NCBI GenBank assembly: GCA_021151535.1
Contig: JAGKXC010000059.1
Location: 1 to 11,535, forward strand
Source of the DNA: Sphingobacteriia bacterium
Lineage (GTDB): Bacteria; Bacteroidota; Bacteroidia; NS11-12g; UBA955
Reading direction: 5' to 3'
DNA: 11,535 nucleotides
Positions 1-6,548 of the stretch are shown in pieces. Made by a program: the position numbers and the translations under genes. The notes beneath the pieces were generated by a model that saw nothing but the letters and a program-made list of their open reading frames with translations, searched no databases and was not told the DNA's origin. How positions within the stretch are numbered: position 1 is the first letter of the stretch; each line of letters opens with the position of its first letter.

Positions 1-2
1 AT

Positions 3-167
3 ATAATATTAATTGCGTTATTTATTTCGATCATGCTTTATTCACAATTGGCAACAAGTTTATGCTTAAATGTGTATGTTGCAGCCATCGCTTGTGGCGT
101 GATTGTCTCATTCTTGGTATACATTCTTTTCAAGTTATCGAATCGAAGTGGAATTCGAAGTAATTGA
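3..167 (+). CDS. C-terminal fragment of an integral membrane protein
   Basis: An open frame enters from the left edge and ends at TGA 165-167; its start lies outside the window. The 54 visible residues contain two strongly hydrophobic stretches, about residues 1-13 and 25-44, followed by a short basic tail (KLSNRSGIRSN). This is what the end of a polytopic inner-membrane protein looks like, with the tail on the cytoplasmic side by the positive-inside rule. No diagnostic motif is visible, so the family cannot be named; a flippase or transporter would fit equally well. The frame is preferred over the competing frame ending near 163 because that one reads as a Cys/His/Trp-rich mixture with no membrane pattern. 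A hairpin terminator lies about 45 bases after the stop, which supports a real gene ending here. Confidence 0.55.
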   Translation: MILIALFISIMLYSQLATSLCLNVYVAAIACGVIVSFLVYILFKLSNRSGIRSN

Positions 168-213
168 AAAAATATAACTGATTAGGTTAATTGTTAATAG
201 GATTTATTTGCGT

Positions 214-244
214 AAAGGAGGGTTCTTATGAATTCTCCTTTTTT
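214..244 (+). terminator. Rho-independent terminator for the left-edge gene
   Basis: Bases 214-225 (AAAGGAGGGTTC) pair with 230-241 (GAATTCTCCTTT) to give a 12-bp stem with two G-T wobbles and a 4-base loop, followed by TTTT and a further T-rich stretch. The wobbles only pair in the + strand transcript (they become A-C mismatches on the other strand), so the hairpin is oriented to stop transcription coming from the gene ending at 167. It overlaps the stop codon and last codons of the convergent permease gene. Confidence 0.6.
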
Positions 245-1440
245 ATTTCTTTGGCGATTGATGAAAAGGAAATAGCAATAATTATTAACTGAATAATGGT
301 TGCGCTAATCAAACCTAATCTAATTAATGGTGACTTCAATTCTACTTGAATAGAGTTGAAAAGTTGGTAGGTCCATGTACTTCCTATATAAACGAATAGA
401 TAAGCAATTAATAGAACGAATCCATTTTTGATCAACATTGGTAAAGTAAAGATTTGCACTAGTTTACTTTCATGAAATCCCAATAATTTTAGTGTTTGAA
501 TTTCGTAAGTTAATTTTTCAATTTGTAATTTGAAGTGCATTAGAGAAGATGAAATTGAATTGAAAAGAATGATGAATCCCAGTATGAATATTGATGTGAA
601 AATGGAAATGACTAGGAAATAAAACTTTGTAGATTTCAATAATTCCTGGTTCGTTTCCAACTGATGGGTATTTAAATATTCAATAAGCTCTTGGGGGTTT
701 TTACTATTGGTTTTAATAATAATTCTCTGCGGTTCATCCTTGATTTGGCGATTGGGATTTCCAAAGTTGTTATTTGCCCAAAGTAAGAATTTTTCTGGTA
801 CCAAAATGGATTGAATTCTATGCGTAAAACCGACAATCTTTCCTATATATAAATGTGTTTTATTTTGTCCGGTAATTTTAATCTGTAATCTTATTAACTT
901 CAACATGGATTGTGAAATTTGAGGAAATCCCCTGCTAGGCGCATAGTTCAAATTATATAAATTTAGAAATTCTGCTGGTAAAATAATGGGTATTTCTTGA
1001 CCTTCATTCCAATTCCATTCAGGTTGACCGATTTCAACAAAATTATTTGGAACGGATTCCATAAATAAATCTGTTTGAAATCCATTAATCTCTGCATCGT
1101 TAAATAATAAACTACCAGTGGCTTGAAAATTGTTTCTTTGAAAACCGCCAACTGCTTCAACACCTGTACAAGAATTTATTTCTGATAATTGTTCGTTACT
1201 AAATGTTGAGTTTTTTTGAAGATTTAAGGTGTTTAGTAATGAGATCTTTTTATTTACAATTAAATAGTTTTCACCTATTGCACTGTCTTTGGAATTGGCT
1301 GCTTCATTATAGGCAAACAACAGGAAAATCAGTGTAGAGAAAAGCGCTAAACCTGTAATTTGTCCTATAAATGAAAAAAACGAACTCAGATTATTTCGCT
1401 CGGAAGTTAATATTTTTTTAACCAATAAGAATTCCTTCAT
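226..1440 (-). CDS. FtsX/MacB-type ABC transporter permease
   Basis: Predicted inner-membrane subunit of an ABC system (404 aa). The topology is that of FtsX/MacB/LolCE-type permeases: one membrane segment near the N-terminus (about residues 23-44), a roughly 225-residue extracytoplasmic domain, then three segments near the C-terminus (about 272-296, 340-358, 374-396). Between segments 2 and 3 is the cytoplasmic stretch ending in TLKLLGFHESKLVQIF, resembling the family's 'lxxLGxxxxxl' coupling region that contacts the ATPase. The start overlaps the stop of the upstream ATPase gene by four bases (ATGA), implying translational coupling and a dedicated pair. The family includes lipoprotein release, macrolide/peptide efflux and mechanotransmission to cell-wall hydrolases; the sequence does not tell which applies here. 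The extracytoplasmic domain has no motif I recognise. Confidence 0.85.
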   Translation of the reverse strand: MKEFLLVKKILTSERNNLSSFFSFIGQITGLALFSTLIFLLFAYNEAANSKDSAIGENYLIVNKKISLLNTLNLQKNSTFSNEQLSEINSCTGVEAVGGFQRNNFQATGSLLFNDAEINGFQTDLFMESVPNNFVEIGQPEWNWNEGQEIPIILPAEFLNLYNLNYAPSRGFPQISQSMLKLIRLQIKITGQNKTHLYIGKIVGFTHRIQSILVPEKFLLWANNNFGNPNRQIKDEPQRIIIKTNSKNPQELIEYLNTHQLETNQELLKSTKFYFLVISIFTSIFILGFIILFNSISSSLMHFKLQIEKLTYEIQTLKLLGFHESKLVQIFTLPMLIKNGFVLLIAYLFVYIGSTWTYQLFNSIQVELKSPLIRLGLISATIIQLIIIAISFSSIAKEIKKENS

Positions 1441-2105
1441 GTAGGGATGTTGTTTGTTAAATTCAAGGTAAAATGAGTCTGGATTTGCTCCAAGTTGTCA
1501 AGTAAACAAAGTATGATGCCAGCGTTATTTTCATCTGCAGTTTTCCTGATTAATGACCAAGCAATGTCTCGGTTTTCCGAATCCAAATGAGAAAATGGTT
1601 CATCTAGTATAATCCATTTGAATGGTTGGCATATTGCACGAATGATTGCAATTCTTTGACATTGGCCATACGACAATTTAGAAACTTTTGTTTTTAAATA
1701 AGGGGAAATTCCCATCAACTTTGCGTATTCAATAATGCGAGTTGATTGAAATTTTTCACACCATTCCGATTTTAATTGAAGATTTTCTTCAGCTGTTAAT
1801 TGAGGGAAGAGTTTGAGTGATTGGTAAACGAATGACATTTCATCATTCCGTAATTTTTCCCAATCCTTTGTTGAAAAGCCTTTTAATGGGCGTTGATGTA
1901 TGAGTATGTCGCCATCATAATCATGTCTAATTCCTGCCAAAATATGGGTAAAGGTAGATTTACCTGTGCCAGACGGGGCGATGATTTTATATTGTTTTGC
2001 AGATTTAAATGTAATATTGTTCCCCCAAATATTGTTTGCCAATTGTATTGAATTTTGTGGCACGTTTAGGGGTTTGGGTTTCACAAAATTGAAATGAATA
2101 TCCAT
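1437..2105 (-). CDS. ABC transporter ATP-binding protein (LolD/MacB/FtsE-like, divergent)
   Basis: Cytoplasmic ATPase of 222 aa, expected to energise the permease encoded directly after it. Visible motifs in order: Walker A APSGTGKST at residues 43-51 (alanine in place of the usual first glycine), Q-loop glutamine Q95 in FVYQSLKLFPQLT, signature LSYGQCQR at 144-151 (tyrosine in place of the first glycine of LSGGQ), Walker B WIILDEP at 164-170 with catalytic E169, and D-loop SHLD at 172-175. The H-loop is unusual: where IIVTHD is expected the protein reads IILCLLD (about 197-203), with no histidine. The N-terminal strand region is also poorly conserved. The length is normal for the LolD/FtsE/MacB group. 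The gene begins 24 bases after the stop of the upstream anchored protein gene and overlaps the permease start, so it is the middle gene of a three-gene operon. ATP hydrolysis may be slow or altered. Confidence 0.88.
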   Translation of the reverse strand: MDIHFNFVKPKPLNVPQNSIQLANNIWGNNITFKSAKQYKIIAPSGTGKSTFTHILAGIRHDYDGDILIHQRPLKGFSTKDWEKLRNDEMSFVYQSLKLFPQLTAEENLQLKSEWCEKFQSTRIIEYAKLMGISPYLKTKVSKLSYGQCQRIAIIRAICQPFKWIILDEPFSHLDSENRDIAWSLIRKTADENNAGIILCLLDNLEQIQTHFTLNLTNNIPT

Positions 2106-2129
2106 ATTTTTATTCTGTAAGGACTGAAA

Positions 2130-3704
2130 TTAGTTGGATAATTGATAGAATCTCAATCCATTGTCCATAATGTAGTTTAAAGCGTTTTTATTTGAATCCA
2201 TCATTTCAATATCCATTTGAAATTCCATAGGCTCTCCACGCCAGCTTACTTTTTTTATCCAATTAGCAATTGTTAATATTTCACGTCCGTAGATAGGAGA
2301 ATGAATTTTTTTATTCAACATTTTCAAATCAGGATGTTGAATGTTAATTGAGCCAAAAATGGGAATCGTTGGGTAATTTGTTGAATGTTGTTTCTCGCTG
2401 AGGTTCGCAGTATTTGAAAATATCCAAGCGTTGTTGAGCGTATGGAGATAGAAAGGTGTTGCACCGCCAAATTTTGGTGAATATTGAATTCGGTTGTCAG
2501 ATAATTGAACTTTTGTGAACAATCCATCCAACATAGTGTAAAGATAAGTTGGTTTGGCAGAGGGTGTTTTCTTTCCAATAATTACTTGAAATTCAAATGC
2601 TAAATTATTAAGGGGCGATGTTTGAAATTCTTCATTATATGTTTCTACTTCTTCCAAAGGTTGAGATTTTGCCATCTTGTTGTGTAGGTCAACTTTAGAA
2701 AGTACGAGTCCAATATCGCCAGATAAACCACTAAATTCATCTTTCCAGTGAATAGGATGTTTCTTTTTTGAAGTTAATTGTAAGAAAATGTTTTTCAATT
2801 TTTCCAAATCTACACTTATTGAACTTAATGCAATGGGATTGGTTGGTAATGTATTTAAATAGTTTGTTGAAGGGTATTTCCAGATGTTAAAGTTTTGCTG
2901 CTGTGCTGCCGTTAAATAACTTTTACTAGAAAGTTGAATTCGCCCATTGTTAAATTGAATACCGAAGCTGTTGGCGATTTTCAACATCTCCTCAGCCTTT
3001 TTTTCATTTGGTAGTTGCAAACTTTTCTGAATGTCAAATAATGATTCATTATTAATGAATAGGCCAATATCTTGTTTTTCATTATTGAATCTAATGATAT
3101 TGTGGTTGGTTTGTTTTTCCGACGATTTAAGAATGCTGATTCCCAACCACATGTCTTCTCGAATTACAAATGTGTATGCATTTCTAGCATTAAAAACATT
3201 GATTGTTGCCACATTGTCGTTCCAAACAATACTGTATTCAGATGCATTATAACGATAGATACTATTTTTTAATTCAGCCTTTTGGTTGGAGTTGCCCAGT
3301 GTGTTATGTGTTTTCTCAACAAATTTTTTAAACTGTTCAGCATCTGTTATTTTAACTACAATCACAAGATTTTGTACTTGCATGCTCTTGATACTTGTAT
3401 CGGCATATAAAGCGCCATAAATGGGGTAGTATAACGAAATTCCAGATTCCTTAGCATGTAAAATTCCGTTGCCAATCTCATTGTCTAAAAGTAGTTCAAG
3501 TAAAGGTGATTTTTCTGTTTCATCCAGAATTTGTGTTTTTCTGGCAATTTTATATAAATCTAACTTTACCACTAAGGAAGCATTTTGTGGAATATATTTT
3601 AATAGGGCGATATTCCGATAGTTATATATAATACATACAATCGTTGTAATGATGACAGCCATTACCACCAGTATGTGTTTCACATGTTTTTGTTCGATGC
3701 GCAT
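2130..3704 (-). CDS. Membrane-anchored DUF4836/DUF3352-like protein of unknown function
   Basis: First gene of the ABC operon; 524 aa. Residues 11-29 form a single hydrophobic segment after a basic start (MRIEQKHVKH), typical of an uncleaved signal anchor, so about 495 residues should lie in the periplasm. Just after the anchor is YIPQNASLVVKLDLYKI (37-53), and a second, similar opening occurs at LPTNPIALSSISVDLEKL (286-303), followed by SGLSGDIGLVL (325-335). Two such halves, each starting with an 'iP.na...v.lDl.kl' strand, resemble the Bacteroidota DUF4836 and the broader DUF3352 families as I remember them; this assignment comes from pattern, not a search. No catalytic motif, lipobox or cysteine cluster is evident. 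Tight linkage to an FtsX-type ABC pair suggests that it works with the transporter's extracytoplasmic domain, possibly as an adaptor or substrate-handling protein. That role is inference. Confidence 0.65.
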   Translation of the reverse strand: MRIEQKHVKHILVVMAVIITTIVCIIYNYRNIALLKYIPQNASLVVKLDLYKIARKTQILDETEKSPLLELLLDNEIGNGILHAKESGISLYYPIYGALYADTSIKSMQVQNLVIVVKITDAEQFKKFVEKTHNTLGNSNQKAELKNSIYRYNASEYSIVWNDNVATINVFNARNAYTFVIREDMWLGISILKSSEKQTNHNIIRFNNEKQDIGLFINNESLFDIQKSLQLPNEKKAEEMLKIANSFGIQFNNGRIQLSSKSYLTAAQQQNFNIWKYPSTNYLNTLPTNPIALSSISVDLEKLKNIFLQLTSKKKHPIHWKDEFSGLSGDIGLVLSKVDLHNKMAKSQPLEEVETYNEEFQTSPLNNLAFEFQVIIGKKTPSAKPTYLYTMLDGLFTKVQLSDNRIQYSPKFGGATPFYLHTLNNAWIFSNTANLSEKQHSTNYPTIPIFGSINIQHPDLKMLNKKIHSPIYGREILTIANWIKKVSWRGEPMEFQMDIEMMDSNKNALNYIMDNGLRFYQLSN

Positions 3705-3720
3705 TAGTTTTTAGTCGGGC

Positions 3721-3752
3721 GAAAGTTATAGTTTAATATAGATACGGTGCAA
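3721..3752 (-). promoter_or_regulatory. Candidate Bacteroidota promoter for the ABC operon
   Basis: On the minus strand, TAACTTTC (3728-3721) matches the -7 consensus TAnnTTTG at all but the last base, and TTG (3752-3750) lies 21 bases further upstream in the position of the -33 element. Transcription would start near 3716-3718, giving a leader of only about 12-14 bases before the start codon at 3704. One mismatch and AT-rich surroundings keep this moderate. Confidence 0.35.
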
Positions 3753-3783
3753 TATTAAGATAATTCTTTGTTGTACATGGAAT

Positions 3784-3818
3784 AAAAAAAGGAGAGGTTG
3801 TTGGCCTCTCCTTTTTTT
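3784..3818 (-). terminator. Strong intrinsic terminator after the OmpA-family gene
   Basis: GGAGAGG (3791-3797) pairs perfectly with CCTCTCC (3805-3811) around a 7-base loop. The stem is extended by an A-run (3784-3790) facing a T-run (3812-3818), so the minus-strand transcript ends in a hairpin followed by a U-run. It lies 19 bases beyond the stop codon of the OmpA-family gene (3837) and separates it from the ABC operon, whose start is at 3704. The element is symmetric and could also work on the + strand, but no + gene precedes it. Confidence 0.85.
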
Positions 3819-3836
3819 TATTGAATATGATTTTAA

Positions 3837-5033
3837 TTAACGAATAATTAATTCAACTCGTCTATTGGCCATTCTGGCAGTTTCGGAGTTGTCTAGGTAA
3901 ATAGGGCTAGTAGCGCCTTTGCCAATTGCAATAATTCGCTTCGCATTAATTCCCTTCGAAATCAAATATCTTTTGGCTTCGTATGCTCTTAATACACTTA
4001 AATTCATATTGTATTCTGGGCTTCCAACTAAATCTGTATGTCCAATTAAAGTAATATTGGCCTCGGGATTTGCTTTGAGATAATCCACTACTAAATTTAA
4101 TTTAGTTTTGAATTCTGGTAATAAAGTTGAATTATCAAACACAAAATGGGGAGTAGCCTCTTTCAGCATTGCAGCAAGTTTACTATCTGCAGTTACTACT
4201 GTTGGAGGAGGAACAATTAAAGAATCATTCGTTTTGTTCTCAACTGGTGCTGGAGGAGGAGGTAAGCAACCTTTAAATTCTCTTAAACCAGCAATATCTG
4301 GGCATTTGTCCAATCGATCAGCAACCAAATCACCATCTGAATCAGGGCAGCCAAACATATTCGGCAATCCTGTTTCAGTTTTACATGAATCGTCTAAATC
4401 AGGAATGTGGTCGTTGTCCGTATCTAGTGGGCAACCTTCTGCATTAACCCAACCAGCATAACGCGGATCTGTGTTTTTACATTTATCAAATCTATTACGA
4501 ACTTTATCTTTATCTGAATCAACTCCTTCTCTTTTCAGGATACGGTATGTTAATTCAAAATGCGGCCCTAACCAAAAAGTGTAGCCTACCTTCACACTTA
4601 CAGGAATTTTGTTTGGATAATACGATACCCCTAAATCTTGGCGGCCGGTGAATGGGAACATTTCAGGATGGTGGGTTTGCATATTTAGAATTGCGTGACC
4701 ATAATAAGCTGAAAGTTTATTGTTGAATTTATAGGTAAGTCCCCAATTGTCAATAAACTTATTGGTTTTAGGCAATTCAAAAGAGGTATAGGAATTGGCT
4801 TGTTCTAATTTGAAGTAAAAGCCTATTTTGTTTTTAAGCAATAAGTTAGGTGCGACAATAGAGTATTGTGGTCTTAACCAATTATGGCCTGCCCAACTTG
4901 CAAAACCAATTCCACCACCTACTTCTAGGTCAATTTGAGCTTGTCCTAAATTAGGGGTTAATGATAAAAGTGGGATTAAAATCCATAACCAAATTTGTTT
5001 TAGGCGTTGCATGGTATTCATTGTCACGTTCAT
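3837..5033 (-). CDS. OmpA-family outer-membrane protein with thrombospondin type-3 repeats
   Basis: Likely links the outer membrane to peptidoglycan. Order of parts (398 aa from the first ATG): signal peptide, hydrophobic about residues 14-27, likely cleaved after the QAQ near 33; a region rich in aromatic/glycine beta-strands (35-165), probably a small outer-membrane barrel; three calcium-binding type-3 repeats at about 172-185, 204-217 and 231-244, each of DxDxD...D..D..C form, with cysteines that can pair between repeats; a proline-rich linker (LPPPPAPV, then VPPP); and the OmpA C-terminal peptidoglycan domain (about 290-398). In that domain D334 (in GHTDLVG) and R349 (in LRAYEAK) have the 15-residue spacing of the diaminopimelate-binding pair D271/R286 of E. 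coli OmpA, and the NRRVE signature follows at 390-394. Methionines 1, 5 and 8 are all possible starts; M5 or M8 would give a more typical signal peptide. Monocistronic, with its own terminator. Confidence 0.93.
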   Translation of the reverse strand: MNVTMNTMQRLKQIWLWILIPLLSLTPNLGQAQIDLEVGGGIGFASWAGHNWLRPQYSIVAPNLLLKNKIGFYFKLEQANSYTSFELPKTNKFIDNWGLTYKFNNKLSAYYGHAILNMQTHHPEMFPFTGRQDLGVSYYPNKIPVSVKVGYTFWLGPHFELTYRILKREGVDSDKDKVRNRFDKCKNTDPRYAGWVNAEGCPLDTDNDHIPDLDDSCKTETGLPNMFGCPDSDGDLVADRLDKCPDIAGLREFKGCLPPPPAPVENKTNDSLIVPPPTVVTADSKLAAMLKEATPHFVFDNSTLLPEFKTKLNLVVDYLKANPEANITLIGHTDLVGSPEYNMNLSVLRAYEAKRYLISKGINAKRIIAIGKGATSPIYLDNSETARMANRRVELIIR

Positions 5034-5241
5034 TTTTGCACGAAATTACACAATTTATGTGCCTTGTTGTGTTGTTTTATGATGAAATTGTTTGAAAATC
5101 ACTTGAACTTAATAAAGGGTTGATTTTTTTTGTAAAGTCGCAAGTAGTTGATTTAATAAGTAATTCTATACAAAATCGATATGGGGTTTTCCGATTACCG
5201 ATTGGAATTATTAACTTTGTTGACAATAATATCGATAACAA
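5034..5241. other. Divergent intergenic region between ompA-type gene and odhB
   Basis: These 208 bases separate two divergently transcribed genes. They hold the odhB promoter. On the minus strand, TAATTTCG (5048-5041) resembles a -7 element one base off consensus for the OmpA-family gene, but it has no clear -33 partner, so I do not list it separately. A pair of inverted octamers, ATCGATAT (5175-5182) and ATATCGAT (5229-5236), flanks the odhB promoter. No small ORF or RNA gene is apparent. Confidence 0.5.
5187..5219 (+). promoter_or_regulatory. Bacteroidota-type promoter of odhB
   Basis: TAACTTTG at 5212-5219 is a perfect match to the Bacteroidota -7 consensus TAnnTTTG. TTTT at 5187-5190, 21 bases upstream, sits where the weaker -33 TTTG element is expected. 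The predicted transcription start near 5223-5226 gives a leader of about 16-19 bases with no Shine-Dalgarno sequence, usual in this phylum. The spacer contains an adjacent heptamer repeat, CCGATTA/CCGATTG (5191-5204). Confidence 0.6.
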
Positions 5242-6522
5242 ATGTCAATTGAAATTAAAGTTCCAGCACCAGGTGAATCAGTAAGTGAAGTAACGATAGC
5301 AAATTGGATGGTAAAGGAGGGCGATTGGATTGAAATGGATGCGCCTATAGCAGAATTCGAAAGTGATAAAGCCACATTTGAAGTAAATGCAGAAAAAGCA
5401 GGTGTAATCGAAAAGTTAATTGGCAATATTGGAGATACTATCGCCATTAATACTGTTATCGCTATTATCAATACGGATGCAGAAAGACCAGCAGCGGTGG
5501 CTGCACCGGAAGCAAAGCCTGCAGTGGTTGAAGCTCCTGCAAAGGCGGTGGAGGCAGTAAAATCAACTCCGGCGGATGCACCAAAAGCGGTGATTGATTT
5601 TTCAAATGTGAATGCATCGCCAATTGCCGTGCAGTTATTAAAAGAATATGGAGTTTCTTTAGACAAGGTAAAAGGTACTGGTGCTAACGGTAAAATCACT
5701 AAGGTGGACGCACTTGAAGCCATTTTAGGTGCAGGTGTTACTGCGAAAGTAGCGGGAGGGTCTGCTTCAGGAACAGGCAAATACCACGAAACCAATCGTG
5801 AGCCAAGGAAGGAAAAAATGACCAATTTGAGAAAGACAATTTCTCGTAGATTGGTTGCTGCTAAAAATGAGACTGCAATGCTTACTACCTTCAATGAAGT
5901 AAACATGAAGCCCGTAATGGATCTGCGTAATCAGTATAAAAAGAAGTTTGAAGAATCTCATGGCGTTAGTCTTGGATTTATGAGCTTCTTTACGCGTGCC
6001 GTATGCATTGCATTAAAGGATTGGCCAGCAGTAAATGCTAGTATTGAAGGCGAAGAAATTATTTATCATGATTATTGTGATATCTCAATTGCTGTTAGTG
6101 CTCCCAAAGGATTGGTGGTTCCTGTAATTCGTTCTGCCGAAACCTTGAGCTTAGATGGAATTGAAAAGGAAGTAAAAAGATTAGCGGGTAAAGCGCGCGA
6201 TAATAAATTGAGTTTGGATGAAATGACAGGTGGAACTTTTACCATTACCAATGGAGGAGTTTTTGGATCAATGATGAGCACACCAATTATTAATCCTCCT
6301 CAAAGTGGAATTTTGGGCATGCATAATATTGTTGAACGCCCAGTTGTGGAAAACGGTCAAATTGTTATCCGTCCAATGATGTACTTGGCTCTAAGTTATG
6401 ACCATAGAATCATCGACGGCCGAGAATCCGTAAGCTTCTTAGTAAGAGTGAAGCAACTGTTGGAAAATCCACAGATGTTATTTGATGGTAAAAAGCCTGA
6501 AGAAGTAGTTTTAGGTTTGTAA
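5242..6522 (+). CDS. odhB: Dihydrolipoyllysine-residue succinyltransferase, E2 of 2-oxoglutarate dehydrogenase
   Basis: Cytoplasmic E2 core of the 2-oxoglutarate dehydrogenase complex; transfers the succinyl group from lipoyl-lysine to CoA in the TCA cycle. Domains of the 426-aa protein: one lipoyl domain (1-78) with lipoylated K43 in ESDKATFEV; an Ala/Pro-rich flexible linker (82-118); the peripheral subunit-binding domain (about 124-161, NASPIAVQLLKEYGV then GTGANGKITK); and the catalytic acyltransferase domain (about 190-426). TTFNEVNM (215-222) is characteristic of succinyl rather than acetyl transferases, and SYDHRIIDG (385-393) carries active-site H388 and D392. Length and single lipoyl domain are normal for SucB/OdhB. 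ATG 5242 is chosen because it starts exactly at the lipoyl domain and lies just after a good promoter. The E1 gene (odhA/sucA), often adjacent, is not next to it: the upstream gene is a divergent OmpA-family gene and the downstream one converges. Confidence 0.96.
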   Translation: MSIEIKVPAPGESVSEVTIANWMVKEGDWIEMDAPIAEFESDKATFEVNAEKAGVIEKLIGNIGDTIAINTVIAIINTDAERPAAVAAPEAKPAVVEAPAKAVEAVKSTPADAPKAVIDFSNVNASPIAVQLLKEYGVSLDKVKGTGANGKITKVDALEAILGAGVTAKVAGGSASGTGKYHETNREPRKEKMTNLRKTISRRLVAAKNETAMLTTFNEVNMKPVMDLRNQYKKKFEESHGVSLGFMSFFTRAVCIALKDWPAVNASIEGEEIIYHDYCDISIAVSAPKGLVVPVIRSAETLSLDGIEKEVKRLAGKARDNKLSLDEMTGGTFTITNGGVFGSMMSTPIINPPQSGILGMHNIVERPVVENGQIVIRPMMYLALSYDHRIIDGRESVSFLVRVKQLLENPQMLFDGKKPEEVVLGL

Positions 6523-6540
6523 GCGTTGATATCTGCTTAC
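6519..6540 (+). other. Small hairpin at the odhB 3' end, no U-run
   Basis: GTAAGC (6519-6524, including the odhB stop codon) pairs perfectly with GCTTAC (6535-6540) across a 10-base loop. No run of T follows on either strand, so it is not a classical intrinsic terminator. It sits in the 26-base gap between convergent genes and may help define 3' ends, or be chance. Confidence 0.25.
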
Positions 6541-6548
6541 CGATATTA

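Noticed and set aside
4108..4461. A 117-codon + strand frame with glycine runs
   Set aside because: Antisense to the type-3 repeats and proline linker of the OmpA-family gene; the glycine run (GGAGGA repeats) is the complement of proline codons.
5211..5906. A 231-codon minus-strand frame opposite odhB, rich in Ala/Ser/Thr and hydrophobic residues
   Set aside because: It is antisense to the lipoyl domain and Ala/Pro linker of odhB, whose identity is certain; its composition follows from that GC-richer stretch read backwards.
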